Shown: positions 34,962-43,697 of the stretch, piece after piece
How the letters are laid out: every line of letters begins with the position of its first letter
Numbering within the stretch: position 1 is the stretch's first letter
Source of the DNA: Pseudomonadota bacterium
GTDB taxonomy: Bacteria; Pseudomonadota; Gammaproteobacteria; Burkholderiales; Burkholderiaceae_E
Direction: 5' to 3'
NCBI GenBank assembly: GCA_023388075.1
Contig: JAEWGX010000061.1
Span: 62,001 to 126,000, forward strand
DNA: 64,000 bases
Program-made: the position numbers and the translations under genes
Notes under the pieces: generated by a model
Databases searched by the model: none
What the model was told of the DNA's origin: nothing
Seen by the model: the letters and a program-made list of their open reading frames with translations, nothing else

Positions 34962-35363
34962 GGCGTCCGGGCTCGTCCGGACCTGCCGCGCTGCCCGGAT
35001 GTAGACGATCATGGTCGCGAAGGCCGCCGCGGCGAGCGCCGCTTCGATCCAGCCGAGCGCGGCGGAGAGGCCTGCATCGCTCATGCCTCTCACCACGCCC
35101 TCGCAGAGGTAGAAGAGGATCAGCATCGACCACCACTGGAACGTCCGGACGTGGCCGTGGCGGAGCAACGGCAGCACCAGCACGAGCGGCAGCACCTTCA
35201 GGACCAGCATCGATCCGCCCGGCCGCAGTGGCGCGAGCACCGTCTCCCAGGCCGCGCCCAGCAGGGCGATGGCGAGCGCGAGGCCGAAAGCCGTGCGGCG
35301 CAGCCGCCGCAGCGTGGGCGCGCTCGCGGCGGTTGCGTGCGATTGCTGCGGCGTGACCGTCAT
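34944..35363 (-). CDS. DUF2069 membrane protein
   Basis: A 139-aa protein with four predicted membrane segments. VLKVLPLVLVLPLLRHG and FQWWSMLILFYLCEGVVRG are the DUF2069 pattern, common in beta- and gammaproteobacteria, often near wrbA and yihY. Function is unknown. The ATG at 35363 is chosen because the signature begins soon after; an upstream start at 35471 would run into the divergent gene. Its 3' end overlaps the M42 peptidase gene by 18 bp tail to tail. Confidence 0.82.
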   Translation of the reverse strand: MTVTPQQSHATAASAPTLRRLRRTAFGLALAIALLGAAWETVLAPLRPGGSMLVLKVLPLVLVLPLLRHGHVRTFQWWSMLILFYLCEGVVRGMSDAGLSAALGWIEAALAAAAFATMIVYIRAARQVRTSPDASGIAL

Positions 35364-35405
35364 GGGCGAACGGTACCATAGCCGCCTGTCGCCGGATCCG
35401 CATCG

Positions 35406-36650
35406 ATGAAGCTGCCTTCGCTGCCCAGATCGTTCGACCCGGCCGCGCCGCACCGGCATCCGGCCATCCATCGCGCCTGGCTCGTTCTGCGCTCGCTCCT
35501 GCGCGAGGTCATCGGGCTGCAGTTCCTGGAATGGGCGGCGAGCCTTGCCTTCCTGTCGCTGGTCGCGATCGTTCCGATCGTGTCGGTGGGGTTGCTGGTG
35601 CTCGCATCGGTGCCGGCCTTCGCGGAGATGCGCGAGCAGCTCCAGACCTTCCTCGCCGAGAACCTGCTGCTGCCGCAGGTGGCGAGCACGGTGATCGAGT
35701 ACGTCAACCAGTTCGCGGATGCCGCCGGGCGGCTGTCACTGGTCGGCACGCTGCTCTTCTTCGTGACGGCGCTGTGGACGATGCTCGAGGTGGAGGACAC
35801 CTTCAACCGGATATGGCGCAGCGCCCGGCGCCGGCCGCTGCTCTACCGCGTCGCGCTCTACTGGGCGGCGCTGACCGCAGGGCCGCTGGTCCTCGCGGGT
35901 CTGGTCTGGCTCAACCTGCGCCTGGACTCCGCCACCGGTGGCTTCCTGAGCGGCGTGCCGCACTGGATCCCGTGGCTCTTCTCCACCGTGCTGCTGGCTT
36001 CGGCCTACAAGCTGGTGCCGTATCGGCCCGTGCGGCTGCTGCACGCCGTGATCGGCGCGGGCTTCGCCGCCTTGCTCCTCGAGTTCCTGAAGTGGGGGAT
36101 GGCCCGCTACGTCTATGCCTTCCCCACCTACGAGGTGGTCTACGGAGCCTTCTCGGTGCTGCCGGTGTTCCTGCTCTGGGTGTACTCGGTGTGGGTGGCG
36201 GTGCTCCTCGGCGCGCTGCTCGCCGCCAACCTCGGCTTCGCCGATACCGATGCCATCGTCATCCACGGCCCGGCCGCGGAGTTCGAGCGTGCGCGCGACA
36301 TTCTCGAGCGGATCGCGCGCAAGGGCCCCGGCGACGGGATCGCGGTCACGGAGCTGGGCGGCATCTTCGGCCACAACGCGGCAGTCGCCGACCGCGTCGG
36401 CGCGGCGCTTTCGCGCCTGGGCTACATTATCCGGGTTTGGCCGGTCACGCGCCGGACCAGCCTCAACTACGTGTGGACCGAGCGCTGGCTCGCCTCGCCG
36501 CACTTGCCGCAGATGTCCCTGCGCGCGCTGCGGGACGAGATCTGGCTGCGCGGCCGCCTGCATGCGGCCGGACCGGGGGGCGCGGTCGTGGCCCCGGAGC
36601 CGCCCGATCCGGAGTTGCTCGACGAGCCGATCGGCACGCCCGACGACTAG
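35406..36650 (+). CDS. YihY/UPF0761 family inner-membrane protein
   Basis: A 414-aa protein with six hydrophobic segments in the first 285 residues (AASLAFLSLVAIVPIVSVGL; LPVFLLWVYSVWVAVLLGAL) and a cytoplasmic C-terminal region of about 130 residues with a winged-helix look. The family was once called ribonuclease BN, but that name has been withdrawn; the true role is unclear. The ATG at 35406 lies only 42 bp from the divergent DUF2069 start, so both promoters overlap. Confidence 0.87.
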   Translation: MKLPSLPRSFDPAAPHRHPAIHRAWLVLRSLLREVIGLQFLEWAASLAFLSLVAIVPIVSVGLLVLASVPAFAEMREQLQTFLAENLLLPQVASTVIEYVNQFADAAGRLSLVGTLLFFVTALWTMLEVEDTFNRIWRSARRRPLLYRVALYWAALTAGPLVLAGLVWLNLRLDSATGGFLSGVPHWIPWLFSTVLLASAYKLVPYRPVRLLHAVIGAGFAALLLEFLKWGMARYVYAFPTYEVVYGAFSVLPVFLLWVYSVWVAVLLGALLAANLGFADTDAIVIHGPAAEFERARDILERIARKGPGDGIAVTELGGIFGHNAAVADRVGAALSRLGYIIRVWPVTRRTSLNYVWTERWLASPHLPQMSLRALRDEIWLRGRLHAAGPGGAVVAPEPPDPELLDEPIGTPDD

Positions 36651-36680
36651 TCGCCACTGCGCGCGCCGGTCGAACAGGCG

Positions 36681-37679
36681 TCACCCGTCCCGCTCGCGCA
36701 GGCGTCCCGGCACGGCACGCATGCGCGTCGCGAAGCGCTGTGCCTCGAATCGCTCGACGATGAAGTCGACGAAGACCCGGGTCTTCGCGGGCAACAGGTC
36801 GCGCCGCGGAAAGTAGATCCACGTGCCGCCGCCGTCCTGGTACCAGCCGGGAAGCAGACGCACGAGCCGGCCGTCCGAAAGCGCCGTCGAGACGAAGAAG
36901 AGCGGCAAGACCGCCACGCCCAACCCCGCGCCGGCGGCCTCGGCCACGGCCTGCGGGTCGTCGAGGATGGCGCGCACCCGCCTGGGCTCGACGGCGGCTT
37001 CCGCTCCGTCCCGGGCACGGCGCAGCAGCCATGGCCGGACACGGCCGGTCGGCTCGGAGCGGCGCAGGAGTGCATCGTGGTCGGCGAGGGCGCTGGGATG
37101 CGCCGGCGGGTTGCGCAGTCCGCGGGAGGCAAGGTAGGACGGCGCGGCGACCACGACCGCATGCGCGGGCCCGAGCTCTCGCGCGACCACGCCGAGCGGC
37201 AGCTCGAAGCCGCCGCCGATGGCGGCATCGTAGCCTTCGCCGACGAGGTCGACCGAGCGCTGCTCGAAGCGAAGGTCCGGGACGATGTCCGGATAGCGCG
37301 CGAGGAACTCGGGCAGCAACGGCAGGATGAACTCGCGGCCGAAGGCCGGCCCCATGCTCACCTTGAGCACGCCCGCGGGCCGGCCCTTGCGGCGTGCCGT
37401 CTCGTCGATGGCGGCCTGGATGGAGTCGAGGCCGCTACCGATGCCGTGCAGGAGCCGGGCTCCGTCCTCGGTGAGAGCCAGGCGACGGGTGGAGCGCTGG
37501 AAGAGGCGCACGCCGAGCCGCGATTCCAGCATCGCCACGCTCTTGCTGACCGCGGCCGGCGTCAGTCCCAGCCGCCGTGCCGCCTCCGAGAAGCTGCCGC
37601 CTTCGGCGGTGCGGAGGAACGCCTCCAGGGTGCGCATGGTTTCCATCGATGGCATTTTCAACCGTTCGTTGAAACTCAT
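36681..37679 (-). CDS. LysR-family transcriptional regulator
   Basis: A 332-aa regulator. The N-terminal winged helix-turn-helix is FSEAARRLGLTPAAVSKSVA and the C-terminal effector domain starts near residue 100. The CrgA-like arrangement is typical of regulators beside short-chain dehydrogenases. Several in-frame ATGs exist (37637, 37646, 37655); the one at 37679 has GAGG just upstream. It is divergent from the SDR gene with 109 bp between them, the usual layout for autoregulation and control of the neighbour. The effector is unknown. Confidence 0.88.
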   Translation of the reverse strand: MSFNERLKMPSMETMRTLEAFLRTAEGGSFSEAARRLGLTPAAVSKSVAMLESRLGVRLFQRSTRRLALTEDGARLLHGIGSGLDSIQAAIDETARRKGRPAGVLKVSMGPAFGREFILPLLPEFLARYPDIVPDLRFEQRSVDLVGEGYDAAIGGGFELPLGVVARELGPAHAVVVAAPSYLASRGLRNPPAHPSALADHDALLRRSEPTGRVRPWLLRRARDGAEAAVEPRRVRAILDDPQAVAEAAGAGLGVAVLPLFFVSTALSDGRLVRLLPGWYQDGGGTWIYFPRRDLLPAKTRVFVDFIVERFEAQRFATRMRAVPGRLRERDG

Positions 37680-37788
37680 TCGCCTCGATGCCCGCTACCG
37701 GGAGGGGATCTCACGGCTCAGACTGCCGCCTGCAACATCGTTCGGACTCGACGACGGCAGCGAACCTTCACTTCAGGAGAACAGAGCC

Positions 37789-38541
37789 ATGACTACGATC
37801 CTCGACCGCCCGGCACTTTCCGGCAAGCGCGCCCTCGTGACCGGCGGGTCTCGCGGCATCGGCGCGGCGATCGTGCGCCGCCTTGCAGCGGACGGCGCGC
37901 ACGTCACATTCACCTATCGCAGTGCAAGTCGCCAGGCGGAATCGCTGGTGGAGCAGGCCGGCACCGGGCAGGTCGTCGCGCTGCGCGCCGACAGCGGCGA
38001 TGCGCCCGGGCTGGCCGCCGCGGTGGGCGAAGCCGCGGGCCGGATGGGCGGGCTCGACATCCTGATCAACAACGCAGGGGTCTTCGAACCCGGCGTGGTG
38101 CAGCAACTGTCGCTCGAAGCATTCGACCGGATGCTCGCAGTCAACGTCCGCGCGGTCTTCGTGGCCGCGCAGGCGGCGCTCGGCCATCTGGCCGACGGCG
38201 GGCGGATCATCAACATCGGCAGCGTCAATGCCGAGCGTGCAGCCGGCCCCGGTTTCTCCGTGTACTCCATGACGAAGTCGGCGCTGGCGGGCCTTGCGCA
38301 GGGCCTGGCCCACGACCTGGGGGATCGGCGCATCACGGTGAACAACGTTCTGCCCGGTCCGGTCGACACCGACATGAACCCGGAGGACGGGCCGATGGCG
38401 GCCGCGCAGCATGCGCTCATGGCGCTCAAGCGCCATGGCCGCACCGACGAGATCGCGTCGCTCGTCGCCTATCTGGCGCGGGACGAGGCGGGGTTCGTCA
38501 CGGGGGCCAACCTGCGCATCGACGGCGGGTTCGCGGCCTAA
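37789..38541 (+). CDS. Short-chain dehydrogenase/reductase (SDR)
   Basis: A 250-aa classical SDR. The NAD(P) motif TGGSRGIG is at 18-25, NNAG at 94-97, catalytic S145, and Y159xxxK163 in VYSMTK; the C-terminal ANLRIDGGFAA is standard. Basic residues after the Gly motif (TYRSASR) suggest NADP preference. The substrate cannot be told. The divergent LysR gene probably controls it. The ATG at 37789 follows AGGAG. Confidence 0.88.
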   Translation: MTTILDRPALSGKRALVTGGSRGIGAAIVRRLAADGAHVTFTYRSASRQAESLVEQAGTGQVVALRADSGDAPGLAAAVGEAAGRMGGLDILINNAGVFEPGVVQQLSLEAFDRMLAVNVRAVFVAAQAALGHLADGGRIINIGSVNAERAAGPGFSVYSMTKSALAGLAQGLAHDLGDRRITVNNVLPGPVDTDMNPEDGPMAAAQHALMALKRHGRTDEIASLVAYLARDEAGFVTGANLRIDGGFAA

Positions 38542-38593
38542 GAGGCTGTCGGCGTCCTCGGCGAAAGCCAATCGTTCCCGCCATCCGTGCCCG

Positions 38594-39487
38594 CTACTCG
38601 TGTTGGCTGGTCGCGCCTGTCATTCGAGCCTGCTGTTCGTGCGGCGCCGTGGCTGCCGCGATCGGCCCGAGCCAGTCGCGGATAGCCTCCAGTGTCTCGT
38701 CCGGGCGTTCGGCGAGGAGATTGTGGCCGGCATCGGGCACCGTCACGACGCTCACCTGCGCCCCGCCCCGGCGCGCGGCGGCGATGGCCTCGGCGGCGCG
38801 CCGCGGCGGCGTCATCATGTCGCGCGCGGCAAGCAGGAACAGTACCGGCCGACGCAGCGTCGCGGCGCGCTCAGGCCCAGCCGCGTAGGCATTGCAGGCG
38901 CTGAAGTCCTTGTGGAGCACGCCGGGCGCTTGCCGTTCCATCAGCCGACGGTTCTGCATGAACGTCGAGAAGCCCGGCCCTGGCGTGCCGGGGCGATGGT
39001 TGATGCCGTTGCTCGACCAGACGTTGATCATGTCGAACGCGCGGGCCTCGTCGTCCTTCGCGGCCGAAAGCAGCGCGTCCGAGACGGGCATCGGCACCGC
39101 GATCGCGGCGAGCAGGGTGCCGGCGAGCCACTCCGGCGCCCGGGCGCCGACCTCCAGCGCGATCAGCGAACCCATGCTGTGGCCACCCACCACCGTGGGC
39201 GGTACGGCGGGCAGGCCGGCCGCGGTGCAGGCGCTCGCGATCGCCTCGCAAGCCCAATGCGCAAGCGCCTCGATGCTCTCCAGGACCGGTCCCTCGCTGC
39301 GACCGTGCCCGGGCAGGTCGAGGGCGAGCAACGACCAGCCGTGGTGCGCCAGGTAGCGTGCCTGCATGATCCAGACGGAATGGTCGTGCTGCGCGCCGTG
39401 CAGCAGGACGAGCAGCGGCTGGTCCGCAGCGAGGGGGCGGGTGCCGGTGTAGGCGTAGACCGCCCGGCCGTCGACCTGGAACCTCAT
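38594..39487 (-). CDS. Alpha/beta hydrolase
   Basis: A 297-aa alpha/beta-hydrolase. The oxyanion HG dipeptide is at residues 30-31, the nucleophile S104 in GHSMG, the acid in LLAARDMMTPP and the His in DAGHNLLAE. Such proteins include esterases and C-C hydrolases; the substrate is unknown. It starts 10 bp after the stop of the PLP sulfhydrylase-like gene, so the two are probably co-transcribed, but I know of no pathway that joins them. Confidence 0.83.
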   Translation of the reverse strand: MRFQVDGRAVYAYTGTRPLAADQPLLVLLHGAQHDHSVWIMQARYLAHHGWSLLALDLPGHGRSEGPVLESIEALAHWACEAIASACTAAGLPAVPPTVVGGHSMGSLIALEVGARAPEWLAGTLLAAIAVPMPVSDALLSAAKDDEARAFDMINVWSSNGINHRPGTPGPGFSTFMQNRRLMERQAPGVLHKDFSACNAYAAGPERAATLRRPVLFLLAARDMMTPPRRAAEAIAAARRGGAQVSVVTVPDAGHNLLAERPDETLEAIRDWLGPIAAATAPHEQQARMTGATSQHE

Positions 39488-39497
39488 GCGGTTGCCT

Positions 39498-40790
39498 TCA
39501 TGCGGCCGCCTTCTTCAAAGCCCGCTTCAGGTCGGCGACGAGGTCGTCGGCATCCTCCAGCCCGATCGACAGGCGCAGCGTTCCTTCGCCGATGCCCGCT
39601 TCGCGCAGCGCCGCCTCGTCCATGCGGAAATGCGTGGTCGAGGCGGGGTGGATCACCAGCGAGCGCGCATCCCCCACGTTGGCGAGGTGGGAGAAGAGCT
39701 CCAGGCTCTCCACGAAGCGGCGGCCGGCGGCGCGATCCAGCGCGAGGTCGACACTGAAGACCGCGCCGCTTCCGCGCGGCAGCAGCCGCCGCGCAAGGGC
39801 GTGGTCGGGATGCGATTCCAGGTCGGGGTAGGCCACCCGGGTCACGAGGTCGTGACCCTCCAGGAACGTCGCCACCTTGCGCGCGTTCTCGACGTGGCGC
39901 GACATGCGCAGCGACAGCGTCTCGACGCCTTGCAGGATCTGGAACGCCGTCATCGGGCTCATGCAGGCGCCGAAGTCGCGCAGCCCCTCGCGGCGGGCAC
40001 GAAGCAGGAACGCGGCGACGGTCGATTCCTCGGTGAACACCATCGAGTGGAAGCCGTCGTAGGGCTCCGTCAGCTCCGGGAACCTGCCGGAGGCATCCCA
40101 GTCGAATCGTCCGGAATCGACGATCAGCCCGCCCAGCACGGTGCCGTGGCCGCAGAGGAACTTGGTGGCCGAATGGTGGACCAGGTCGGCGCCGTGCTCG
40201 ACCGGCCGGATCAGCCAGGGCGTGGTGAAGGTGGAGTCCACCATCAGCGGCACGCGATGCGCGTGGGCGATGTCGGCGACGGTGGGAATGTCCAGCACGT
40301 CCAGGTTCGGGTTGCCCAGCGTCTCCGCGAACAGCAGCCGCGTATTCGGCTGCAGTGCCGCCCGCCAGGCGTCCGGGTCCCTCGGGTTCACGAAGGTGGT
40401 CTCGATGCCGAAGCGGCGCAGGGTGAAGTGCAGCAGGTTGTGCGAGCCGCCATAGAGCGCGCGCGAGGCGACGATATGGGAGCCGGCGCCGGCGATCGTC
40501 GCGATTGCCAGGTGCAACGCGGCCTGCCCGCTGGCCGTCGCGATGGCGCCCACCCCCTGCTCGAGCGCTGCCACCCGCTCCTCCAGAACCGAGACGGTCG
40601 GGTTGCTGAGGCGCGAGTAGACGTGCCCGGAGCGCTCCATGTTGAAGAGCGCCGCGGCATGGTCGGAATCCGGGAAGACGAAGGACGTGCTGAGGTAGAT
40701 CGGCGTGATCCGCGCCCCCGTGGCCGGGTCGGGCGAGGCGCCGGCATGCACCGACAGCGTGTCCATGCCGTAGTAGTCTCTCTGGCTCAC
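39498..40790 (-). CDS. Cys/Met-metabolism PLP enzyme, sulfhydrylase-like
   Basis: A 430-aa member of the cystathionine gamma-synthase family. DTLSVHAGASPDPATGA opens it, TASGQAAL and the PLP lysine K210 (SATKFLCGHGT) follow. The sequence lies between O-acetyl- and O-succinylhomoserine sulfhydrylases, so the acyl donor is not certain. It is a paralogue of the enzyme at 8121-9431. The start is GTG at 40790 (SQRDYYGMD); an ATG at 40766 is an alternative. Upstream on the same strand TAAATT (about 40822-40827) may be a -10 box. An alpha/beta hydrolase gene follows at once. Confidence 0.82.
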   Translation of the reverse strand: MSQRDYYGMDTLSVHAGASPDPATGARITPIYLSTSFVFPDSDHAAALFNMERSGHVYSRLSNPTVSVLEERVAALEQGVGAIATASGQAALHLAIATIAGAGSHIVASRALYGGSHNLLHFTLRRFGIETTFVNPRDPDAWRAALQPNTRLLFAETLGNPNLDVLDIPTVADIAHAHRVPLMVDSTFTTPWLIRPVEHGADLVHHSATKFLCGHGTVLGGLIVDSGRFDWDASGRFPELTEPYDGFHSMVFTEESTVAAFLLRARREGLRDFGACMSPMTAFQILQGVETLSLRMSRHVENARKVATFLEGHDLVTRVAYPDLESHPDHALARRLLPRGSGAVFSVDLALDRAAGRRFVESLELFSHLANVGDARSLVIHPASTTHFRMDEAALREAGIGEGTLRLSIGLEDADDLVADLKRALKKAAA

Positions 40791-41109
40791 GTGGGCGTCC
40801 CGTGTCCGATGGCGAGCAGGCCAATTTAGCACGCCGGCCCGCACGCGAGGCCCGGCGCGGGCAGCGACGGGGAAAGGCCGTCCGGGACGGCGGGGACGGC
40901 GATCCCGGAAGGGAATCCGTCACGCGGGGGCCACGCGGACGCACCGCCCACGACGACAGGGCGACCGTCGATCGGCCCGCCGCTGGCGGGCCGCCCGACG
41001 GCACCTTGGCGGAACCTGACCGGGCCGCGCAGGGCCGACAATCCCGGAGGCGCCCCGATCGAGTCGTACCATGGTGAAGCCGCAGCGAGGCGATTCCGAG
41101 CAGATCCCG
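40791..41109. other. Intergenic region between divergent genes
   Basis: About 319 bp between the PLP enzyme and the receiver-like protein. The only frame of note, 91 codons on the plus strand from 40802, is Arg/Gly/Asp-rich with no similarity and is probably random. The region must hold both divergent promoters. The receiver-like gene could start within it, at an in-frame ATG at 41071. Confidence 0.4.
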
Positions 41110-42270
41110 ATGAGCAAACGTCCCGTCTACCGCGTGGCATCGGCGGGCCTCGACCCACGCGACGTCCGGCTGATCGAGATCGTCTTCCGCCACAGCCAGT
41201 ACAACCGCTACGACTTCCAGGTCCTCGACGGGCTGGACCTCACGCGCACCGACATTCTCATCGCGAACCCGGGTGACCCGGCCGGACTGGACGCGCTGAT
41301 CGCCGTGCGCAGCTTCCCGCGGCCCATTCCGAGCGTGAACGCGGTGCCCCGTGGCGCCCAGGCGGCCGCGCGCTACTCGATCACCATCGATCGGCTCACG
41401 CTGCAACTGCTGCCGATCCTGAACCGCGTGGTGGAAGCGGAGCAACTGGTGCCGGCCGCGCCGGCCGACGAGCCCCAGGCACGGCAGGCGGTGTCGTCGT
41501 CGGCTTCCGGCGCCATGGAATCCCAGCCCGGCAGGGCCGGAAGCGATGGTGCCGGCACCGACGCGGAGGCGTCGGGCGGGCCGCTCGGGCAGCCCGAGCC
41601 TGCAGGCGAAGCGGCAGGAGCGGAGCCGGCGACGATGGCGGCGGTGGAAGAGGGCGTCGCCCTGGCGGCCGCGCCGATCGTCTCCGCCAGCAGGGCAAGC
41701 GAGGCGGCCGCCAGCGCCATCGCCCAGGCAGCCGGTCGCGCGGCGGCGGCCAGTGCCGGGAGCAGGGCGCTCGCGCACCTGGCCAACCTCGCGTCGTCCG
41801 GCACAGTCGCGGTGCACGACCGCGAATGGCTGGAGCTCGTGACAAGGGCACCGAGCCCGGCCCGCCTGCGCGCGGTGATCGTCGATCCGAGCGTGGCCGC
41901 GCGCCAGCAGCTCGATCGCGCCCTGGGGCGGATGGGACTGGAGGTGCACGGCGTCGACGGCATCGGCCCGGCGCTGCAGGAGCTTGCCGAGCGGCACGCG
42001 GACATCGTCATCGCCGAGAGCTGCCTTGTCGACGGTGACGGATTCGAGCTGGTCAAGCGCATGCGCCTGCTCGCTGCGTACCGCTTCACGCCGGTGCTGC
42101 TGCTGCGCAGCCGGCTGCAGATGTTCGATTCGGCGCGCGCGCGGCTGGCCCGCGAGGTCACGCTGCTCGCCAAGCCGGTGCGTCGCGCGGACCTCGAGGC
42201 CATCGTGCGCGACTGCCTGCGCGGCAACGCCGTGCTCGATGACATCGAGGAACTCCTCTCGCCGGGCTGA
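41110..42270 (+). CDS. Two-lobed receiver-like protein with Glu at the phospho-acceptor site
   Basis: A 386-aa protein with no recognised output domain. Residues 1-110 look like a pseudo-receiver (alternating hydrophobic strands, DILIANPG at 48-55). Residues 111-245 are an Ala/Glu/Pro-rich linker. Residues 252-375 form a receiver-like fold: D259, then DIVIAESCLVDGDGFELVKR where Glu303 replaces the usual Asp, and the conserved Lys355 in AKPV. The Glu could mimic phosphorylation or make the domain inert. Role unknown; regulation by protein contact is inferred. The ATG at 41110 begins the conserved part; an ATG at 41071 is possible. Confidence 0.65.
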   Translation: MSKRPVYRVASAGLDPRDVRLIEIVFRHSQYNRYDFQVLDGLDLTRTDILIANPGDPAGLDALIAVRSFPRPIPSVNAVPRGAQAAARYSITIDRLTLQLLPILNRVVEAEQLVPAAPADEPQARQAVSSSASGAMESQPGRAGSDGAGTDAEASGGPLGQPEPAGEAAGAEPATMAAVEEGVALAAAPIVSASRASEAAASAIAQAAGRAAAASAGSRALAHLANLASSGTVAVHDREWLELVTRAPSPARLRAVIVDPSVAARQQLDRALGRMGLEVHGVDGIGPALQELAERHADIVIAESCLVDGDGFELVKRMRLLAAYRFTPVLLLRSRLQMFDSARARLAREVTLLAKPVRRADLEAIVRDCLRGNAVLDDIEELLSPG

Positions 42271-42278
42271 CACCGGCA

Positions 42279-42296
42279 GTCGGGCGCCCGCCCGAC
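42279..42296. terminator. Hairpin after the receiver-like gene
   Basis: GTCGGGCG pairs with CGCCCGAC around a 2-nt centre, nine bases after the stop codon at 42270. It is GC-rich and lacks a T-run; a weak terminator candidate. Confidence 0.3.
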
Positions 42297-42384
42297 GCCC
42301 CGTTCGAGGGCCATGCTTGCAGCCCCTTTCGCCAGGCGCTACTCTTGGCCCCACGTCGGGGCAGCCGGCCGGAGAGGCAACTAC

Positions 42385-42849
42385 ATGCAGGTTCGTGAAA
42401 TCCTCACCTTGAAGGGCAGCACGCTCTTCACCGTCACGCCCGATACCATGCTTTCGGACTGCGTGGTCACCATGGCCGAGAACGACATCGGCTCGCTGGT
42501 CGTGATGGACGACGGGCGCCTCGCCGGCGTGCTGACCTTCCGGGAGGTGCTCCGGGTCCTGGCCAAGCGCCAGAAGGAGCATCGGACAGGCCCCACTCCG
42601 CCGGTGGCGGAGATCGTCGTGCGCGAGGTGATGGTGCCCAAGCCGGTCATCGTGTCCCTGGATACCGAGGTGAACGAGCTGCGGCGCATGATGGTCGATA
42701 CGCGCACGCGCTACGTGCCGGTGATGGACGGCGACACGCTGATGGGCATCGTGTCGTTCCACGACGTGGCCCGGGCGGTGCTGGAGGAGCAGGGGTTCGA
42801 GAATCGGATGCTCAAGGCGTACATCCGGGACTGGCCCGCCGAGGGGTGA
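42385..42849 (+). CDS. CBS-domain pair protein
   Basis: A 154-aa cytoplasmic protein made of two CBS domains in tandem: residues 9-65 (LFTVTPDTMLSDCVVTMAEN) and about 80-140 (VIVSLDTEVNELRRMMVDTR). CBS pairs bind adenosyl ligands such as AMP or SAM and act as energy sensors; no partner domain is fused. Stand-alone proteins of this type are common and poorly understood. The ATG at 42385 has GGAGAG upstream; the frame extends to 42313 without similarity. Confidence 0.82.
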   Translation: MQVREILTLKGSTLFTVTPDTMLSDCVVTMAENDIGSLVVMDDGRLAGVLTFREVLRVLAKRQKEHRTGPTPPVAEIVVREVMVPKPVIVSLDTEVNELRRMMVDTRTRYVPVMDGDTLMGIVSFHDVARAVLEEQGFENRMLKAYIRDWPAEG

Positions 42850-42953
42850 GCCCGGCTCGGCGGCCTCGGCCGGCCGCGCGCACGCTGCTCCCGCCTGGGC
42901 GATCCGACGCGCGGCGGCCGCGGCAGCCCGTGCCGCGTTGATAGAATCGCGCG

Positions 42954-43697
42954 ATGCGCATCCTGATCTGCAACGACGACGGCTATTTCGCGCCGGGTAT
43001 CGAGGCGCTCGCGTCCGTGCTCTCCGATCTCGGCGACGTGACGGTGTTCGCGCCCGAGCGTGACCGGTCGGGGGCATCGAACTCGCTGACGCTGAACCGG
43101 CCGCTCACGGTCCGGCGTGCGGCCAACGGTTTTCATTTCGTCGACGGCACGCCAACCGACTGCGTGCACATCGCCACCACCGGCCTGCTCAAGGAGCAGC
43201 CGGACCTGATCGTCTCGGGCATCAACGACGGCGCCAACATGGGGGACGACACCATCTACTCCGGAACGGTGGCGGCGGCGATGGAGGGCTTCCTGCTGGG
43301 GCTGCCCTCGATCGCCTTCTCGCTGGTGGAGAAGGGCAACGCGCACATGGAGAGCGCCGCCCGGGTGGCCCGTGACATCGTGCAGCGCTACATCGCGCAC
43401 CCCTGGGATGTGCCGATGCTGCTCAACGTGAACATCCCCAATCGACCCTACGAGGAGCTGGGCGCACCGGAAGTCACCCGGCTCGGCAAGCGCCACCACG
43501 CGGAGCCGGTCATCCCGGCGCAGAATCCGCGTGGCGAAACCGTGTACTGGATCGGTCGCGCGGGGGCGTCGCGCGACAACGGTCCGGGTACCGACTTCCA
43601 CGCGGTCGCGAACGGCAAGGTCTCGGTCAGCCCCCTTCTCATCGATCTCACGGCGACTAGCGACCTGGACGCGACGCGGCAATGGCTCAAACGATAA
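42954..43697 (+). CDS. surE: 5'/3'-nucleotidase SurE
   Basis: A metal-dependent nucleoside-monophosphate phosphatase tied to stationary-phase survival. The 247-aa protein begins MRILICNDDGYFAPGI, with the metal-binding acidic pair D8-D9, then GASNSLTL, and SGINDGANMGDD near residue 85, all SurE hallmarks. It overlaps pcm by 16 bp, the same arrangement as in many proteobacteria. Confidence 0.95.
   Translation: MRILICNDDGYFAPGIEALASVLSDLGDVTVFAPERDRSGASNSLTLNRPLTVRRAANGFHFVDGTPTDCVHIATTGLLKEQPDLIVSGINDGANMGDDTIYSGTVAAAMEGFLLGLPSIAFSLVEKGNAHMESAARVARDIVQRYIAHPWDVPMLLNVNIPNRPYEELGAPEVTRLGKRHHAEPVIPAQNPRGETVYWIGRAGASRDNGPGTDFHAVANGKVSVSPLLIDLTATSDLDATRQWLKR

Noticed and set aside
40802..41077. 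Plus-strand frame of 91 codons before the receiver-like gene
   Set aside because: Arg/Gly/Asp-rich composition without similarity; likely random in GC-rich intergenic DNA.
39484..43077. Minus-strand open frame of 1197 codons
   Set aside because: It runs antisense through the sulfhydrylase, receiver, CBS and surE genes, is Arg/Ala/Gly-rich and shows no domain. It is a high-GC shadow frame.
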